Notes: generated from the sequence alone by a model not told the origin. 27,065 bases of DNA from JACVRW01 sp040509755 (GCA_040509755.1 JBEVKF010000163.1:1-27065), one strand, 5' to 3'. Positions 7,541 through 15,650 are shown, counted from the first letter of the stretch. Numbers and translations: made by a program.

Positions 7541-7575
7541 CTGACGTTGAGCACAACTGTTGTGGTCAACGTCAG
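7541..7575. terminator. Near-perfect 35-nt inverted repeat after the oxidoreductase gene, copy 2
   Basis: CTGACGTTGAGCACAAC pairs with GTTGTGGTCAACGTCAG around a single T, with one mismatch in 17. It begins 7 nt after the TAG stop. Without a T-run it may be a factor-assisted terminator, an mRNA 3' stabiliser, or an operator for the operon starting at 7660. Confidence 0.65.
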
Positions 7576-7730
7576 TTGCGTGCGCGCGGACCCGTCCGGC
7601 TTTCATCCCATCCGGGTGATGCCCGGCACGGGGCAGACGTGGTCTGATGAGGTGCCCACATGATTGGCCATGCACTCTCCTTCGCGCCAAGGCTGGATGG
7701 GCGGATCGTCTGGGATCGCTGGATCGCCAT
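7564..7730 (+). repeat. Direct repeat copy 2 (~167 bp) including the start of the gene at 7660
   Basis: This is the partner of 6233-6395. It holds the right arm of the hairpin, motif copy B, an intact ribosome binding site GAGGTG (7649-7654), and the first codons of the YrhK-like gene. Confidence 0.85.
7603..7648 (+). promoter_or_regulatory. Motif copy B with weak -10, promoter of the glutamate decarboxylase operon
   Basis: 7603-7619 reads TCATCCCATCCGGGTGA; the reverse strand is TCACCC-GGAT-GGGATGA, a full match to the recurrent motif. A weak -10 TCTGAT (7643-7648) begins 29 nt after the proximal GGGTGA half, close to the 28-nt spacing of the strongest copies. The motif is inverted relative to those copies. 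The start at 7660 follows. Confidence 0.5.
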
Positions 7731-8349
7731 CGGGTTCGCCATTGGCTCGGCGTGCTTTTTCATCGGTCCCTTTCCAGGGTTCGTCGGGCTCGTCGGCGCC
7801 GGCGCGGACGGCGCGGTGTTCTTCGCCGGCTCGATCTTCTTCACGCTTGCGGCTCTGCTCGAGGTGCGCGAGTCCACTCTGAGGCTGGGCCGCTGGGCGG
7901 CAGACCCCTCGTGGTGGAGCGCGGCGATCCAATTCGTCGGCACGCTCTTCTTCAACCTCAGCACCTTCGCGGCCATGCAGGATGGACTCTCGACCGAGCA
8001 GAGCAACCGGCTAGTGTGGGCGCCCGACGCCTTCGGCTCGGCGGCCTTCCTCATCTCAGGGGCGCTCGGCTACCGGGTGGCGGACAGGGCGCGCCGCGCC
8101 GCCGGCCGTCGTGACCGTGAATGGAAGATGGCGGCTGTGAACTTGGCGGGCTGCGTGCTCTTCGGAATCTCGGCCATTGCGTCATTCATCGTGCCGTCGA
8201 GCGGATCGACCCTCGACCTGGCGGCCGCCAACTGGACCACCGCACTCGGCGCGCTCTGTTTCTTCATCGGCTCTCTCCTGCTGCTACCGCGCCGTCATGG
8301 CGACGTTTCGCCTGCCGACTCCCGACCACTCGTCCCCACGGAGGTATGA
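7660..8349 (+). CDS. YrhK-like membrane protein
   Basis: This 229-residue protein has about six hydrophobic segments: residues ~20-45 ('IAIGFAIGSACFFIGPFPGF'), 50-70 ('AVFFAGSIFFTLAALLEV'), 85-105, 125-145, 165-185 and 200-217 ('ALGALCFFIGSLLLLP'). The repeated F-F-I/A-G-S pattern resembles the YrhK domain, apparently present as two or three units. No catalytic motif is seen. The ATG follows GAGGTG at good spacing. The stop lies 2 nt before glutamate decarboxylase, so it is probably the first gene of that operon and may have a role in acid or membrane stress (inference). Its 5' end is duplicated at 6326. Confidence 0.7.
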   Translation: MIGHALSFAPRLDGRIVWDRWIAIGFAIGSACFFIGPFPGFVGLVGAGADGAVFFAGSIFFTLAALLEVRESTLRLGRWAADPSWWSAAIQFVGTLFFNLSTFAAMQDGLSTEQSNRLVWAPDAFGSAAFLISGALGYRVADRARRAAGRRDREWKMAAVNLAGCVLFGISAIASFIVPSSGSTLDLAAANWTTALGALCFFIGSLLLLPRRHGDVSPADSRPLVPTEV

Positions 8350-8351
8350 CC

Positions 8352-9785
8352 ATGCCGTCAAGCGACAACCCCGCCGTCACGCCGTCACTGTCCGATGGTG
8401 GCGCGCAGCCCCTTCTGAGCGAGCAGCTAGAGGACCTCGCCAAGCAGTTCGGCCACCGCTTCCTGCTCGAGCCGGCGCCCGACAACCAGCTCCCGGAACA
8501 CGGGATGCCCGCCATCGACGCCATGCGGCTGATCGGCGAGGAGCTCGTGCTCGACGGCATCCCGATGCGCAACCTGGCGACCTTCGTGACGACCTGGATG
8601 GAGCCCGAGGCCAACCGGATCATCGCCGAGAACCTGCACCGCAACTTCATCGACCACGCCGAGTACCCCCAGACGGCCGAGATCGAGCAACGCTGCATCC
8701 GCATACTCGCGAACCTGTTCCACGCGCCGGGGGAGACGACCGGTGCCCGCACGCAGGGCTCGTCGGAGGCGATCATGCTCGGTGCGCTCTCGCTGAAGTG
8801 GAAGTGGCGTCAACGGCGCGAGAAGGCCGGGAAGGACAGCACGCGCCCGAATCTCATCTTCGGAGGCGACGTGCATGTCGTGTGGGAGAAGTTCTGCCGC
8901 TACTTCGACGTCGAGCCGCGCATCATCCCGCTCCAGAGGGACAAGTACACGATCGGCCCCGAGGACGTGGAGCCTCACATCGACGAGAACACGATCGGCG
9001 TCGCCGCGGTGCTGGGCACGACGTTCACAGGCCACTCCGATGACATCGTTGGGATCAACGATCTCCTCGTTCGCCTCAAGAACGAAAAGGGGGTCGACGT
9101 CCCGCTGCACGTCGACGGGGCCAGCGGCGCCTTCGTGTGGCCGTTTCTCTACCCCGACTCCAAGTGGGACTTCAGGCTCGAGCAGGTGCGTTCGATCAAC
9201 GCGTCTGGCCACAAGTTCGGCCTCGTCTACCCCGGGATTGGATGGCTCGTCTTCCGGGAGAAGAGCGACCTGGCGGAGGACCTCGTCTTCTACGAGAACT
9301 ACCTGGGCAAGACCGACGCGACGTTCACACTGAACTTCTCCACCGGCTCGGCAATGGTGCTGGCCCAGTACTACAACTTCGTCCGCTTCGGGCACCGCGG
9401 CTACCGTTACATCATGGAGACGATGATGGAGAACACCCGCGCGCTCGCTGAGCGGATCACCGAGATCGGGGCGTTCGAGCTGATCGGAGCGGGCCAGGAG
9501 CAGCTGCCCCTCGTGGCGTTCCAGCTCGCCGAGGAACGCAAGTTCGACGAGTTCGACATCGCGTCGCAGCTGGCCGCGGAGCGGGGCTGGATGGTGCCCG
9601 CCTACACGCTTCCGCCCAATGCCAACCACGTCAAGATCATGCGCGCGCTCGTGAAGCTCACGCTCGGCCACACGCTCGCCACTACGCTGGCGGACGACAT
9701 CGCCGAGGCATGCGAGACGCTGGAGCAGAAGGGCGGCCTGCACGATCTCGACCGTAAGCGCGTCAAGACGGGGGTGGGGTACTGA
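8352..9785 (+). CDS. gadB: Glutamate decarboxylase
   Basis: This 477-residue PLP enzyme converts L-glutamate to 4-aminobutyrate and CO2, consuming a proton in the cytoplasm. The full family length is present. Visible blocks include 'LEPEANRIIAENLHRNFID' (here TWMEPEAN...), 'FHAPGETTGARTQGSSEAIM', 'VPLHVDGASGAFVWPFLYP', and the PLP-binding lysine in 'INASGHKFGLVYPGIGW' (K288). I choose ATG 8352 because GGAGG (8340-8344) is 7 nt upstream. An ATG at 8346 would overlap the previous stop but sits too close to that site. DUF2252 starts 1 nt after the stop. No GadC glutamate/GABA antiporter is present in the window, so acid resistance would need a transporter elsewhere, or GABA is made for metabolism. 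Confidence 0.97.
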   Translation: MPSSDNPAVTPSLSDGGAQPLLSEQLEDLAKQFGHRFLLEPAPDNQLPEHGMPAIDAMRLIGEELVLDGIPMRNLATFVTTWMEPEANRIIAENLHRNFIDHAEYPQTAEIEQRCIRILANLFHAPGETTGARTQGSSEAIMLGALSLKWKWRQRREKAGKDSTRPNLIFGGDVHVVWEKFCRYFDVEPRIIPLQRDKYTIGPEDVEPHIDENTIGVAAVLGTTFTGHSDDIVGINDLLVRLKNEKGVDVPLHVDGASGAFVWPFLYPDSKWDFRLEQVRSINASGHKFGLVYPGIGWLVFREKSDLAEDLVFYENYLGKTDATFTLNFSTGSAMVLAQYYNFVRFGHRGYRYIMETMMENTRALAERITEIGAFELIGAGQEQLPLVAFQLAEERKFDEFDIASQLAAERGWMVPAYTLPPNANHVKIMRALVKLTLGHTLATTLADDIAEACETLEQKGGLHDLDRKRVKTGVGY

Positions 9786-9786
9786 G

Positions 9787-11181
9787 ATGGCGGCCGTGAC
9801 CGAACAACTCTCCGATTCCGACCGAGGCAAGGCGATCCGGGCCGAGGTGCCGCGATCGTCGCATGCCGACTGGGCGCGGGCCTCCGACTCGCACGGTCCG
9901 GTGGCGCTGCTCGAAGAGCAGGCAAAGACGAGGGTGCCCGACCTCGTCCCGATTCGCTATGGGCGGATGCTCGTGTCTCCGTTCACGTTCTTTCGCGGGG
10001 CGGCATACATCATGGCCGCGGACCTGGCGGATGCCCCGAGGACCGGCCTCGAGGTTCAGCTCTGCGGAGACGCGCACCTCTCGAACTTCGGCGCCTTTGC
10101 TGCGCCGGACCGGCGGCTCGTCTTCAGCCTCAACGACTTCGACGAGACGCTCCCAGGCCCGTTCGAGTGGGACGTCAAGCGGCTCGTCGCGAGCTTCGCG
10201 GTCGCGGGTCGCGACCGCGAGTTCAGCGCCAAGCAGCGCCGCCCGATCAACCTCGCCGTCGTGCGCGCCTATCGCGAGGCGATGCGGGACTTCGCGCAGA
10301 TGCGGACGCTCGATGTCTGGTACGCCCGTCAGGAACTGGACGAGATCGCGAGCAGGTGGGAGGCACAGGCGAGTGCCAAGCAGCTCAAGCGGTTCGAGCG
10401 CAACGTCGCAAAAGCACGAGCGAAGGACAGCCTCCGGGCGTTCGACAAGCTCACCGAAATCGTCGATGGCGAGCCGCGCATCGTCAGCGACCCGCCGATC
10501 GTGGTCCCTATCGAGGAGCTCGTGGCTCCCGGCGAGACCGACCAGATCAGGGGCGTCATGGAAGACGTGATCCAGTCCTACGGCCGCACGCTGACGTCAG
10601 ATCGCTGCCGGCTACTCGATCGTTTTCGCTACGTGCACGCCGCTCAAAAGGTGGTCGGCGTAGGCAGCGTCGGCACGCGAGCTTGGATCATGCTCCTGGC
10701 CGGCCGCGACTCCCAGGACCCTCTCTTCCTCCAGTTCAAGGAGGCCGAGGCGTCCGTCCTGGAGCCATTCCTCGGGAAGAGCAAATTCGCCAATCACGGG
10801 CAGCGCGTCGTCGAGGGCCAGCGCCTGACTCAGGCGGCCAGCGACGTGCTGCTCGGCTGGATCCGACAGCCGGGCATCGACGGCAAGGAACGCGATTTCT
10901 ACATCCGCCAGCTCTGGGATGCGAAGGGGTCGGCCGTCATCGAGTCGATGAATCCAACGGCGCTGGAATCGTATGCCGAGATCTGCGGGTGGGCGCTGGC
11001 CCGCGCACACGCGCGCTCGGGTGACCCGGCTGCGTTGGCGTCGTACCTGGGGTCGGGGGACAGCTTTGACCGATCGCTGGCGTCGTTCGCGGAGACCTAC
11101 GCCGATCAGAACGAGCGCGACTACGCCGCTCTCCGCGAGGCGGTCGACTCCGGGGGTGTCGAGGCCAAGATCGGACTCTAA
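9787..11181 (+). CDS. DUF2252 family protein (kinase-like fold)
   Basis: This 464-residue soluble protein belongs to DUF2252. Diagnostic blocks are 'PIRYGRMLVSPFTFFRGAA' (about residues 56-74), 'LCGDAHLSNFGAFAAPDRR', 'FSLNDFDETLPGPFEWDVKR', and a C-terminal 'ICGWALARAHARSGDPA'. The GDAHxxNFG and NDFDE patterns resemble the catalytic and metal-binding loops of aminoglycoside-phosphotransferase/HipA-like kinases, and the family is placed near that fold; no substrate is known. It starts 1 nt after the glutamate decarboxylase stop, so it is the third gene of the 7660 operon. The intergenic stretch after it (11182-11299) shows no clear terminator. Confidence 0.92.
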   Translation: MAAVTEQLSDSDRGKAIRAEVPRSSHADWARASDSHGPVALLEEQAKTRVPDLVPIRYGRMLVSPFTFFRGAAYIMAADLADAPRTGLEVQLCGDAHLSNFGAFAAPDRRLVFSLNDFDETLPGPFEWDVKRLVASFAVAGRDREFSAKQRRPINLAVVRAYREAMRDFAQMRTLDVWYARQELDEIASRWEAQASAKQLKRFERNVAKARAKDSLRAFDKLTEIVDGEPRIVSDPPIVVPIEELVAPGETDQIRGVMEDVIQSYGRTLTSDRCRLLDRFRYVHAAQKVVGVGSVGTRAWIMLLAGRDSQDPLFLQFKEAEASVLEPFLGKSKFANHGQRVVEGQRLTQAASDVLLGWIRQPGIDGKERDFYIRQLWDAKGSAVIESMNPTALESYAEICGWALARAHARSGDPAALASYLGSGDSFDRSLASFAETYADQNERDYAALREAVDSGGVEAKIGL

Positions 11182-11299
11182 GTAGCGCCTGGCTGGACAC
11201 CGGCCGCGGCATTGCATACGGTCACATCCGCTAGAGCGACGTAACGCCCAAGGAAGGCCACTCGTTGGTGCTCTGCCGGGCCCGCTCCCGTGAGCACAC

Positions 11300-13171
11300 A
11301 TGGACCCGGTTCCCCAGGCCTCATCAATAGATCCCGGCCCGCACCTACTGCGGCCGTTTCGGATTCCGAAGCGCATCGGCGACGTGTCGGTGCGCGAACG
11401 CGAGCTTGCCCTGGGCATGCTGGCGCTCGGCGGCGCGGCGCTTGCGCTGGTTGTCCCCCTTACCGCCAGGACGCTCGCACACCCTGGCGGCTTCGCCGCC
11501 CTTACCGCCGCTTCGGTGGTCGGCTGGATCCTCGCCGGCCTGCTGTGGTGGCGGGCTCGCCCGTGGAGCCGGATCGGCCCGCTGCTTTGCGCGATTGGTT
11601 TCCTGATTGCCCTGCAGAGCTTCCAAGGCAGCGCGAACGGGCTTGCGTTCAGCTTCGGCGTCTTGTTCGACCTGCCCACTGTTCTCCTTGCCTGGTACCT
11701 GGCGCTCATCTTCCCGGGCGAGCGGTTGGACGCTTCCGGGCGGCTGTTGATGGGGATCGCTTGCGCGGTGCTGCTCTTGGGCTATCTGCCGAGGTTTCTG
11801 CTCTCGGTCGATATCTCGGGTGCGACCCCGCTGGCGCGCTGCGACTCGGGATGCCCGCCGAACCACCTCATGCTCGCCTCAGAGCCCGGTGTCGCGAATG
11901 TTTTCCAGGACATCGAGCGGTGGGGTCGCGTCGCGATCACGCTCCTGATAGTCGGCGTGCTCAGCGGCCGTTTCCTGCGTGCCAGTCGCCCGCGGCGGCG
12001 GACCCTCCTTCCGGTCTACGCGGCGCTGGGTCTATGGCTCATCTCGTTCGCGGTGTACAACACGGCCGTCAACGCAAACGTGTCGGTGGACGTGCTGGAC
12101 CGGATTGGCCTCGGCGTCACCGTCAGCCGGCTGCTCTACCCGCTCGCTTTCATAGCCGCGCTCGTCTTGGCACGCGCGTATGCCGGAGGAGCCCTTCAGA
12201 CGATGGTCCACGAGCTGCGAACGGACTCTACGCTGCGCTCGGTCGACCAAACCGTCCGAAGCGTGCTCGCCGACCCTTCATCTCGGCTGGCCTTTTGGCT
12301 GCCGCAGAGCCGCCAGTACGTGGACGCTGCCGCGCACCCGGTTGAGCTGCCCGCGCCCAACAGCGATACCTCCGTCCACGTCTTCCGGTCGGCCGCCCGC
12401 GAACCCCTCGTCGCGATCGCGCACGACCCCGCGCTCGACGAGGATCCCGAGCTCCTCGAGGCGGCCGGCGAGGCCACGGTCATGGTGCTGGAGAATCGCC
12501 GCCTCGACGAGGAGCTTCGCCGGGCGCGCGAGGCACTCATTCTCTCCGAGCGGCGGCTCGGCGCTGCCGTCACAGACGAGCGAAAGCGGATCGAGCGAGA
12601 CCTCCACGACGGCTCTCAGCAGCGGTTGGTCGCCATCCGCATCGGGCTCGAGCTGGCACGCGAGCGCGCCGAGGGCGATCCGGAGAGCCACGCCCGGCTC
12701 GCGAAGCTCGGCGAGCAGCTCGACCACGCGGTCGAGGAGCTGCGCGGACTCGTCCAGGGGATCTACCCATCCGTCCTGCCCGACTTTGGCCTGCGGGCTG
12801 CGCTGAAGGCGGCGGCAGAGCGCTCGGGCGTGCAGGTCGACCTCGACCTGCAGGAGACACCGCGCTATCCGGCGCACCTCGAGGCGGGTGTCTACTTCGC
12901 ATGCGTCGAAGCGCTCCAGAACGCGGCAAAGCACGCGGGCTCCGGCGCGCACGTGAAGCTCCGGCTGTGGACCGATGGCGGACTGGTCTGCTTCTGCGTA
13001 TCAGATGACGGGATCGGCTTTACCCCCGGAGTCGGCCGCAAGGGCCTGGGGCTGCGCAACATGGCCGACCGGCTCGCCGCGCTCGACGGAACCTTCAGTC
13101 TCGAGACCGGCCCCGGGAAGGGGACCGACGTCACCGGGTCCGTGCCGGTCGGGCGCCTGGCGCCGATCTAG
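11300..13171 (+). CDS. Membrane sensor histidine kinase (HisKA_3/NarL type)
   Basis: The product is 623 residues. The N-terminal ~290 residues hold about seven or eight hydrophobic segments (from 'LALGMLALGGAALALVVPL' near residue 36 to 'LLYPLAFIAALVLARAYAGG' near 290), forming a membrane sensor. A linker region (~300-400) looks GAF-like. A coiled coil ('LENRRLDEELRRAREALIL') leads into the HisKA_3 dimerisation box 'DERKRIERDLHDGSQQRL' with phospho-acceptor H436. The ATPase N-box 'EALQNAAKHAG' has N541, followed by 'DDGIGF' and 'GLGLRNMADRLAALDG'. This class normally phosphorylates LuxR-type response regulators, and two such genes lie at 22393 and 23103; pairing is inference. The ATG at 11300 has no clear ribosome binding site, so the start is uncertain. 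It converges on the SulP gene with a 4-base overlap. Confidence 0.93.
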   Translation: MDPVPQASSIDPGPHLLRPFRIPKRIGDVSVRERELALGMLALGGAALALVVPLTARTLAHPGGFAALTAASVVGWILAGLLWWRARPWSRIGPLLCAIGFLIALQSFQGSANGLAFSFGVLFDLPTVLLAWYLALIFPGERLDASGRLLMGIACAVLLLGYLPRFLLSVDISGATPLARCDSGCPPNHLMLASEPGVANVFQDIERWGRVAITLLIVGVLSGRFLRASRPRRRTLLPVYAALGLWLISFAVYNTAVNANVSVDVLDRIGLGVTVSRLLYPLAFIAALVLARAYAGGALQTMVHELRTDSTLRSVDQTVRSVLADPSSRLAFWLPQSRQYVDAAAHPVELPAPNSDTSVHVFRSAAREPLVAIAHDPALDEDPELLEAAGEATVMVLENRRLDEELRRAREALILSERRLGAAVTDERKRIERDLHDGSQQRLVAIRIGLELARERAEGDPESHARLAKLGEQLDHAVEELRGLVQGIYPSVLPDFGLRAALKAAAERSGVQVDLDLQETPRYPAHLEAGVYFACVEALQNAAKHAGSGAHVKLRLWTDGGLVCFCVSDDGIGFTPGVGRKGLGLRNMADRLAALDGTFSLETGPGKGTDVTGSVPVGRLAPI

Positions 13172-14850
13172 CTCGGGTCGGGCCGGCGCAGCGCCTCCAC
13201 CGCCTCGGAGACGGTGTGAAATGTCCGGTCGGCGCCGATCGCCTCGAGCACGCCGCCCCGCCGCCAGAGGTCGAGGACTGACGATTGGACGCGGGCGAGC
13301 GCCAGGGAGGCGCCCTTTGACCTCAGCTCCTGCGCGAGCTCGATCAGCATGTCGGCGCCGTCGGTGTCGGTGAGCGAGACGGCCTCGGCATCCAGCACCA
13401 CGGCCTCGACCGTGTGCGGGTCGCTCGCGATCAACTCCCTCAGGCCATCGCGAAACCGGTTCGCGTCGGCGAAGAAGAGCGGGCCATCCACTCGCACGAC
13501 GACCAGCCCTGGCACCTCCTGGAGGTCTGTATGCCGCTCGACGTCCAGGTAGGCGTCCGAGCCGGGCTTGCGGCCGAGCCTTCGGATCCCCGGGTGCGAG
13601 GATCGTGCAACGAGCAACAGCAGCGACAGCGCCACTCCGATGGCGATGCCCTGGATGATGCCCAGGAACAGGATTCCGAGCATCGCTCCCATGAAGAAGA
13701 CCCAGTCGGGCCGGTTGACGCGGTAGTAGCGCTTGATGCCCACGAACGAGATCAGCCCCAACATGGCGTCGATCACGACCGCGCCCAGTGCCGCCGAGGG
13801 GAGCTCCTCGAACAGGCTCGCAAGGAGAAGCATGGTCAGCAGGACCAGACCGGCGTTGATCAAGGACGCCATCTGGGTTCGCTGACCCGCCGTGTCGGCG
13901 ACAGACGTCTTCGAGAGGCTGCCGTCGTTGACGAAGCCCCCGACGAACCCGGCCGCGCCCGAGGCGGCACCCTGAGCTATGAGCTCCTGGTCGGGATCGA
14001 TGTCGTACCCGTGCCTGCTCGCCACCGAGCGAGCCGCGGCGAGAGTCTCCGAATAGCCGACGAAGACCACCGAGAGGGCGCCCAGAAGCAGGGCGCCGAG
14101 TTCGCTCCACCCGACGCCTGGAAGCCCCACAGAGAACAGGCCGGTGGGAACGTGCCCGGTTACCGCGACCCCCTCGTCGGCCAGATCGAGCCCGACTGAG
14201 GCGACGATCGCGAGCGTCACCACGATCAGCGCCCGCGGCCACATCGGGAGCAGATAGCGCATCGCGAGCAGCAACGCGAGTGCCCCGGCACCGACCGCCA
14301 GCGTGGTCAGGTTCGTGTCCGGGATGTTCTGCACGGTGCCGATCAACTCCTCGGCGTAGCTTCCGTCCGTCTGCTCCACGCCGAGCAACTTGTACGACTG
14401 GTCGATCACGATGCCGATCGCAAAGCCGAGGATGAAACCCCTGAGCACGGCCTTTGAGAGGAAATTGGATACCCAGCCCATCCGCAGCGCGCCGAGCGTG
14501 ATGTAGACCGCCGCCGTGGCAAGCGCGAGGGCAGCCGCCCACTCGGCGGCCTTGTCCGTGCCGATCGCCGCGGCTCCGGCCAGCGGGGTGATGGCGGCGG
14601 TCGAGACCGCCGCGACGGTCGCGCTCGGCCCCTGCACGAGTTGCCGCGAAGTGCCGAAGACGGCGTACGCGAGGAGTGCCGCGAACGCCGTATAGAGCCC
14701 GTACTGCACGGGCACGCCGGCGAGCGTGGCGTACGCAAGGCTTTGGGGCACCAGCAGCGCCCAAACCGACACAGCCGCGACGGCATCGGCCCTGAAGAGG
14801 TCGCCGCGGTAGCCCGGCAGCCACGAGAGGATCGGCAGCCAGCGCTTCAC
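13168..14850 (-). CDS. SulP family anion transporter with STAS domain
   Basis: This 560-residue protein is a member of SLC26/SulP. The membrane part (residues ~15-410) starts with 'VAAVSVWALLVPQSLAYATLAGVPVQYGLYTA' (seen in parts), the classic SulP signature, and has 'GPSATVAAVS' and 'NDGSLSKTSVADTAGQRTQ', the latter the usual 'G..P.ggs.SrSavn..aGarT' region. The C-terminal STAS domain (~440-555) has 'LVVVRVDGPLFFADANRFRDGL' (seen in parts) and 'VVLDAEAVSLTDTDGADML'. Substrates of the family include sulfate, bicarbonate and organic anions; the sequence does not decide. The GTG start at 14850 lies 23 nt after the DUF6325-like gene's stop and has an AGGAC ribosome site. It is the last gene of a three-gene operon with a motif-C promoter. 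Confidence 0.95.
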   Translation of the reverse strand: MKRWLPILSWLPGYRGDLFRADAVAAVSVWALLVPQSLAYATLAGVPVQYGLYTAFAALLAYAVFGTSRQLVQGPSATVAAVSTAAITPLAGAAAIGTDKAAEWAAALALATAAVYITLGALRMGWVSNFLSKAVLRGFILGFAIGIVIDQSYKLLGVEQTDGSYAEELIGTVQNIPDTNLTTLAVGAGALALLLAMRYLLPMWPRALIVVTLAIVASVGLDLADEGVAVTGHVPTGLFSVGLPGVGWSELGALLLGALSVVFVGYSETLAAARSVASRHGYDIDPDQELIAQGAASGAAGFVGGFVNDGSLSKTSVADTAGQRTQMASLINAGLVLLTMLLLASLFEELPSAALGAVVIDAMLGLISFVGIKRYYRVNRPDWVFFMGAMLGILFLGIIQGIAIGVALSLLLLVARSSHPGIRRLGRKPGSDAYLDVERHTDLQEVPGLVVVRVDGPLFFADANRFRDGLRELIASDPHTVEAVVLDAEAVSLTDTDGADMLIELAQELRSKGASLALARVQSSVLDLWRRGGVLEAIGADRTFHTVSEAVEALRRPDPS

Positions 14851-14873
14851 GGCCGGTCCTGCGCCTCGATCGG

Positions 14874-15389
14874 CTAGCGGTTCTCGTCCGCCGAAGCGCT
14901 CCGCGCCGCGGCGGCGAGCAGGTCCGGAGCGAGCTCAGCGAGCTCTGTGGTGCTCACGAACGCGTTGGCCAACGGCGCCCCGCCGCTGCGAGACACGGCA
15001 TCCTCGAGCGCGCCCGCCCACTTGTGCTCGACAAGGACAGCGACCAACGCCGCGCCCGGCTCGAGCGCCTGCCCGAGCTCGAGGAGAGTTTCGCGCGACA
15101 CGCCCCGATCGGAGCTGAGTGCCTTCTCGGTCGCGCGGCGTCGCGCGGCGGGCTCGAACCGAAAGCCGATCAGCGGCGCGACGATGCCGCCGCTGTCTCC
15201 CTGAAGATCGACGGCGACGAGCTCGCCGGTCTCGGGATCGCTCGCCACGAAGAGCGCCTCGAGGATCCGCAGCGCGCCGCCGCTCTCGACCCGCTCGAGA
15301 GCGCCCACGAGCCGGCCCTCGAAGTCGGCCTCGGGCCCGAATCCGTACACCAAGAGGTGGGCTTCGCGCAGTGGGGATCCGCCGGTCAC
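14874..15389 (-). CDS. DUF6325/DUF1269-like protein
   Basis: This 171-residue soluble protein matches the protein at 23856 in layout. It has an N-terminal strand 'HLLVYGFGPEADFEGRLVGAL' (seen in parts), then 'GGALRILEALFVASDPETGEL' (its counterpart is 'GIIRILDVLFVMQNDDGTV'), a middle variable segment, and 'LEPGAALVAVLVEHKWAGALEDAVSRSGG' (counterpart 'IEPGSAAVLIAYENRWAAPFAAAVRRNGG', both seen in parts). This is the DUF6325/DUF1269 pattern, which in longer relatives includes a glycine-rich hairpin; its function is unknown. The GTG start overlaps the preceding gene's stop by 4 bases (GTGA), and SulP follows closely. A link to SulP or to membrane stress is inferred from the operon. It could be a regulator of the transporter. 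Confidence 0.8.
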   Translation of the reverse strand: MTGGSPLREAHLLVYGFGPEADFEGRLVGALERVESGGALRILEALFVASDPETGELVAVDLQGDSGGIVAPLIGFRFEPAARRRATEKALSSDRGVSRETLLELGQALEPGAALVAVLVEHKWAGALEDAVSRSGGAPLANAFVSTTELAELAPDLLAAAARSASADENR

Positions 15390-15598
15390 GATCCCGGCGG
15401 CACCACGTCGCGCTCAACGCGCCGGGCGGCCTGCTCCTCTCGTCTCAGAGCCTCCAGGAACGCGACGTGCAGGCGGTGCCGGTCGGCACGGCCGGCACCG
15501 CACCATGCCTTGTAGTCATGAACGACCCGCTTCGAGGCGTCACGCCACTCCTGCAGATGCTCGGCGTGCAGGTCCGCAGCTTCGCTGACCCGAATCAT
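15386..15598 (-). CDS. Small helical protein, first gene of the SulP operon
   Basis: This 70-residue, mostly helical, charged protein has no recognised domain ('LHAEHLQEWRDASKRVVHDY', 'HVAFLEALRREEQAARRVE'). The ATG at 15598 is chosen because a TACGCT -10 box lies exactly 7 nt upstream, implying a leaderless mRNA; an upstream in-frame ATG (15637) would sit inside the regulatory palindrome. The stop overlaps the DUF6325-like start (GTGA). It might be a regulatory partner of the downstream proteins; nothing in the sequence identifies it. Confidence 0.7.
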   Translation of the reverse strand: MIRVSEAADLHAEHLQEWRDASKRVVHDYKAWCGAGRADRHRLHVAFLEALRREEQAARRVERDVVPPGS

Positions 15599-15605
15599 AC
15601 GAGCG

Positions 15606-15650
15606 AGCGTACGGCACCGAGCGGCGCAGCTCATCATCCAAATCGGGTGA
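15606..15650 (-). promoter_or_regulatory. Motif copy C plus -10, promoter of the SulP operon
   Basis: On the reverse strand 15650-15634 reads TCACCC-GATT-TGGATGA. The GGATGA half begins 28 nt before the -10 TACGCT (15611-15606), which ends 7 nt before the ATG. The GGATGA half therefore sits near -38, where a -35 box would be. The extended 23 nt (15652-15630) match the copy at 25058-25080 at 21 positions. Confidence 0.7.

Noticed and set aside
11182..11299. Promoter or terminator between DUF2252 and the histidine kinase
   Set aside because: TTGCAT (11212) and TAGAGC (11232) are only 14 nt apart, and no hairpin with a T-run is seen. I see nothing I can support in this gap.
13001..14824. A 607-codon reverse-strand frame overlapping the SulP gene
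   Set aside because: It is a shadow frame. The protein is low-complexity Arg/Gly/Ala-rich, whereas the 13168-14850 frame gives an unmistakable SulP-STAS protein.
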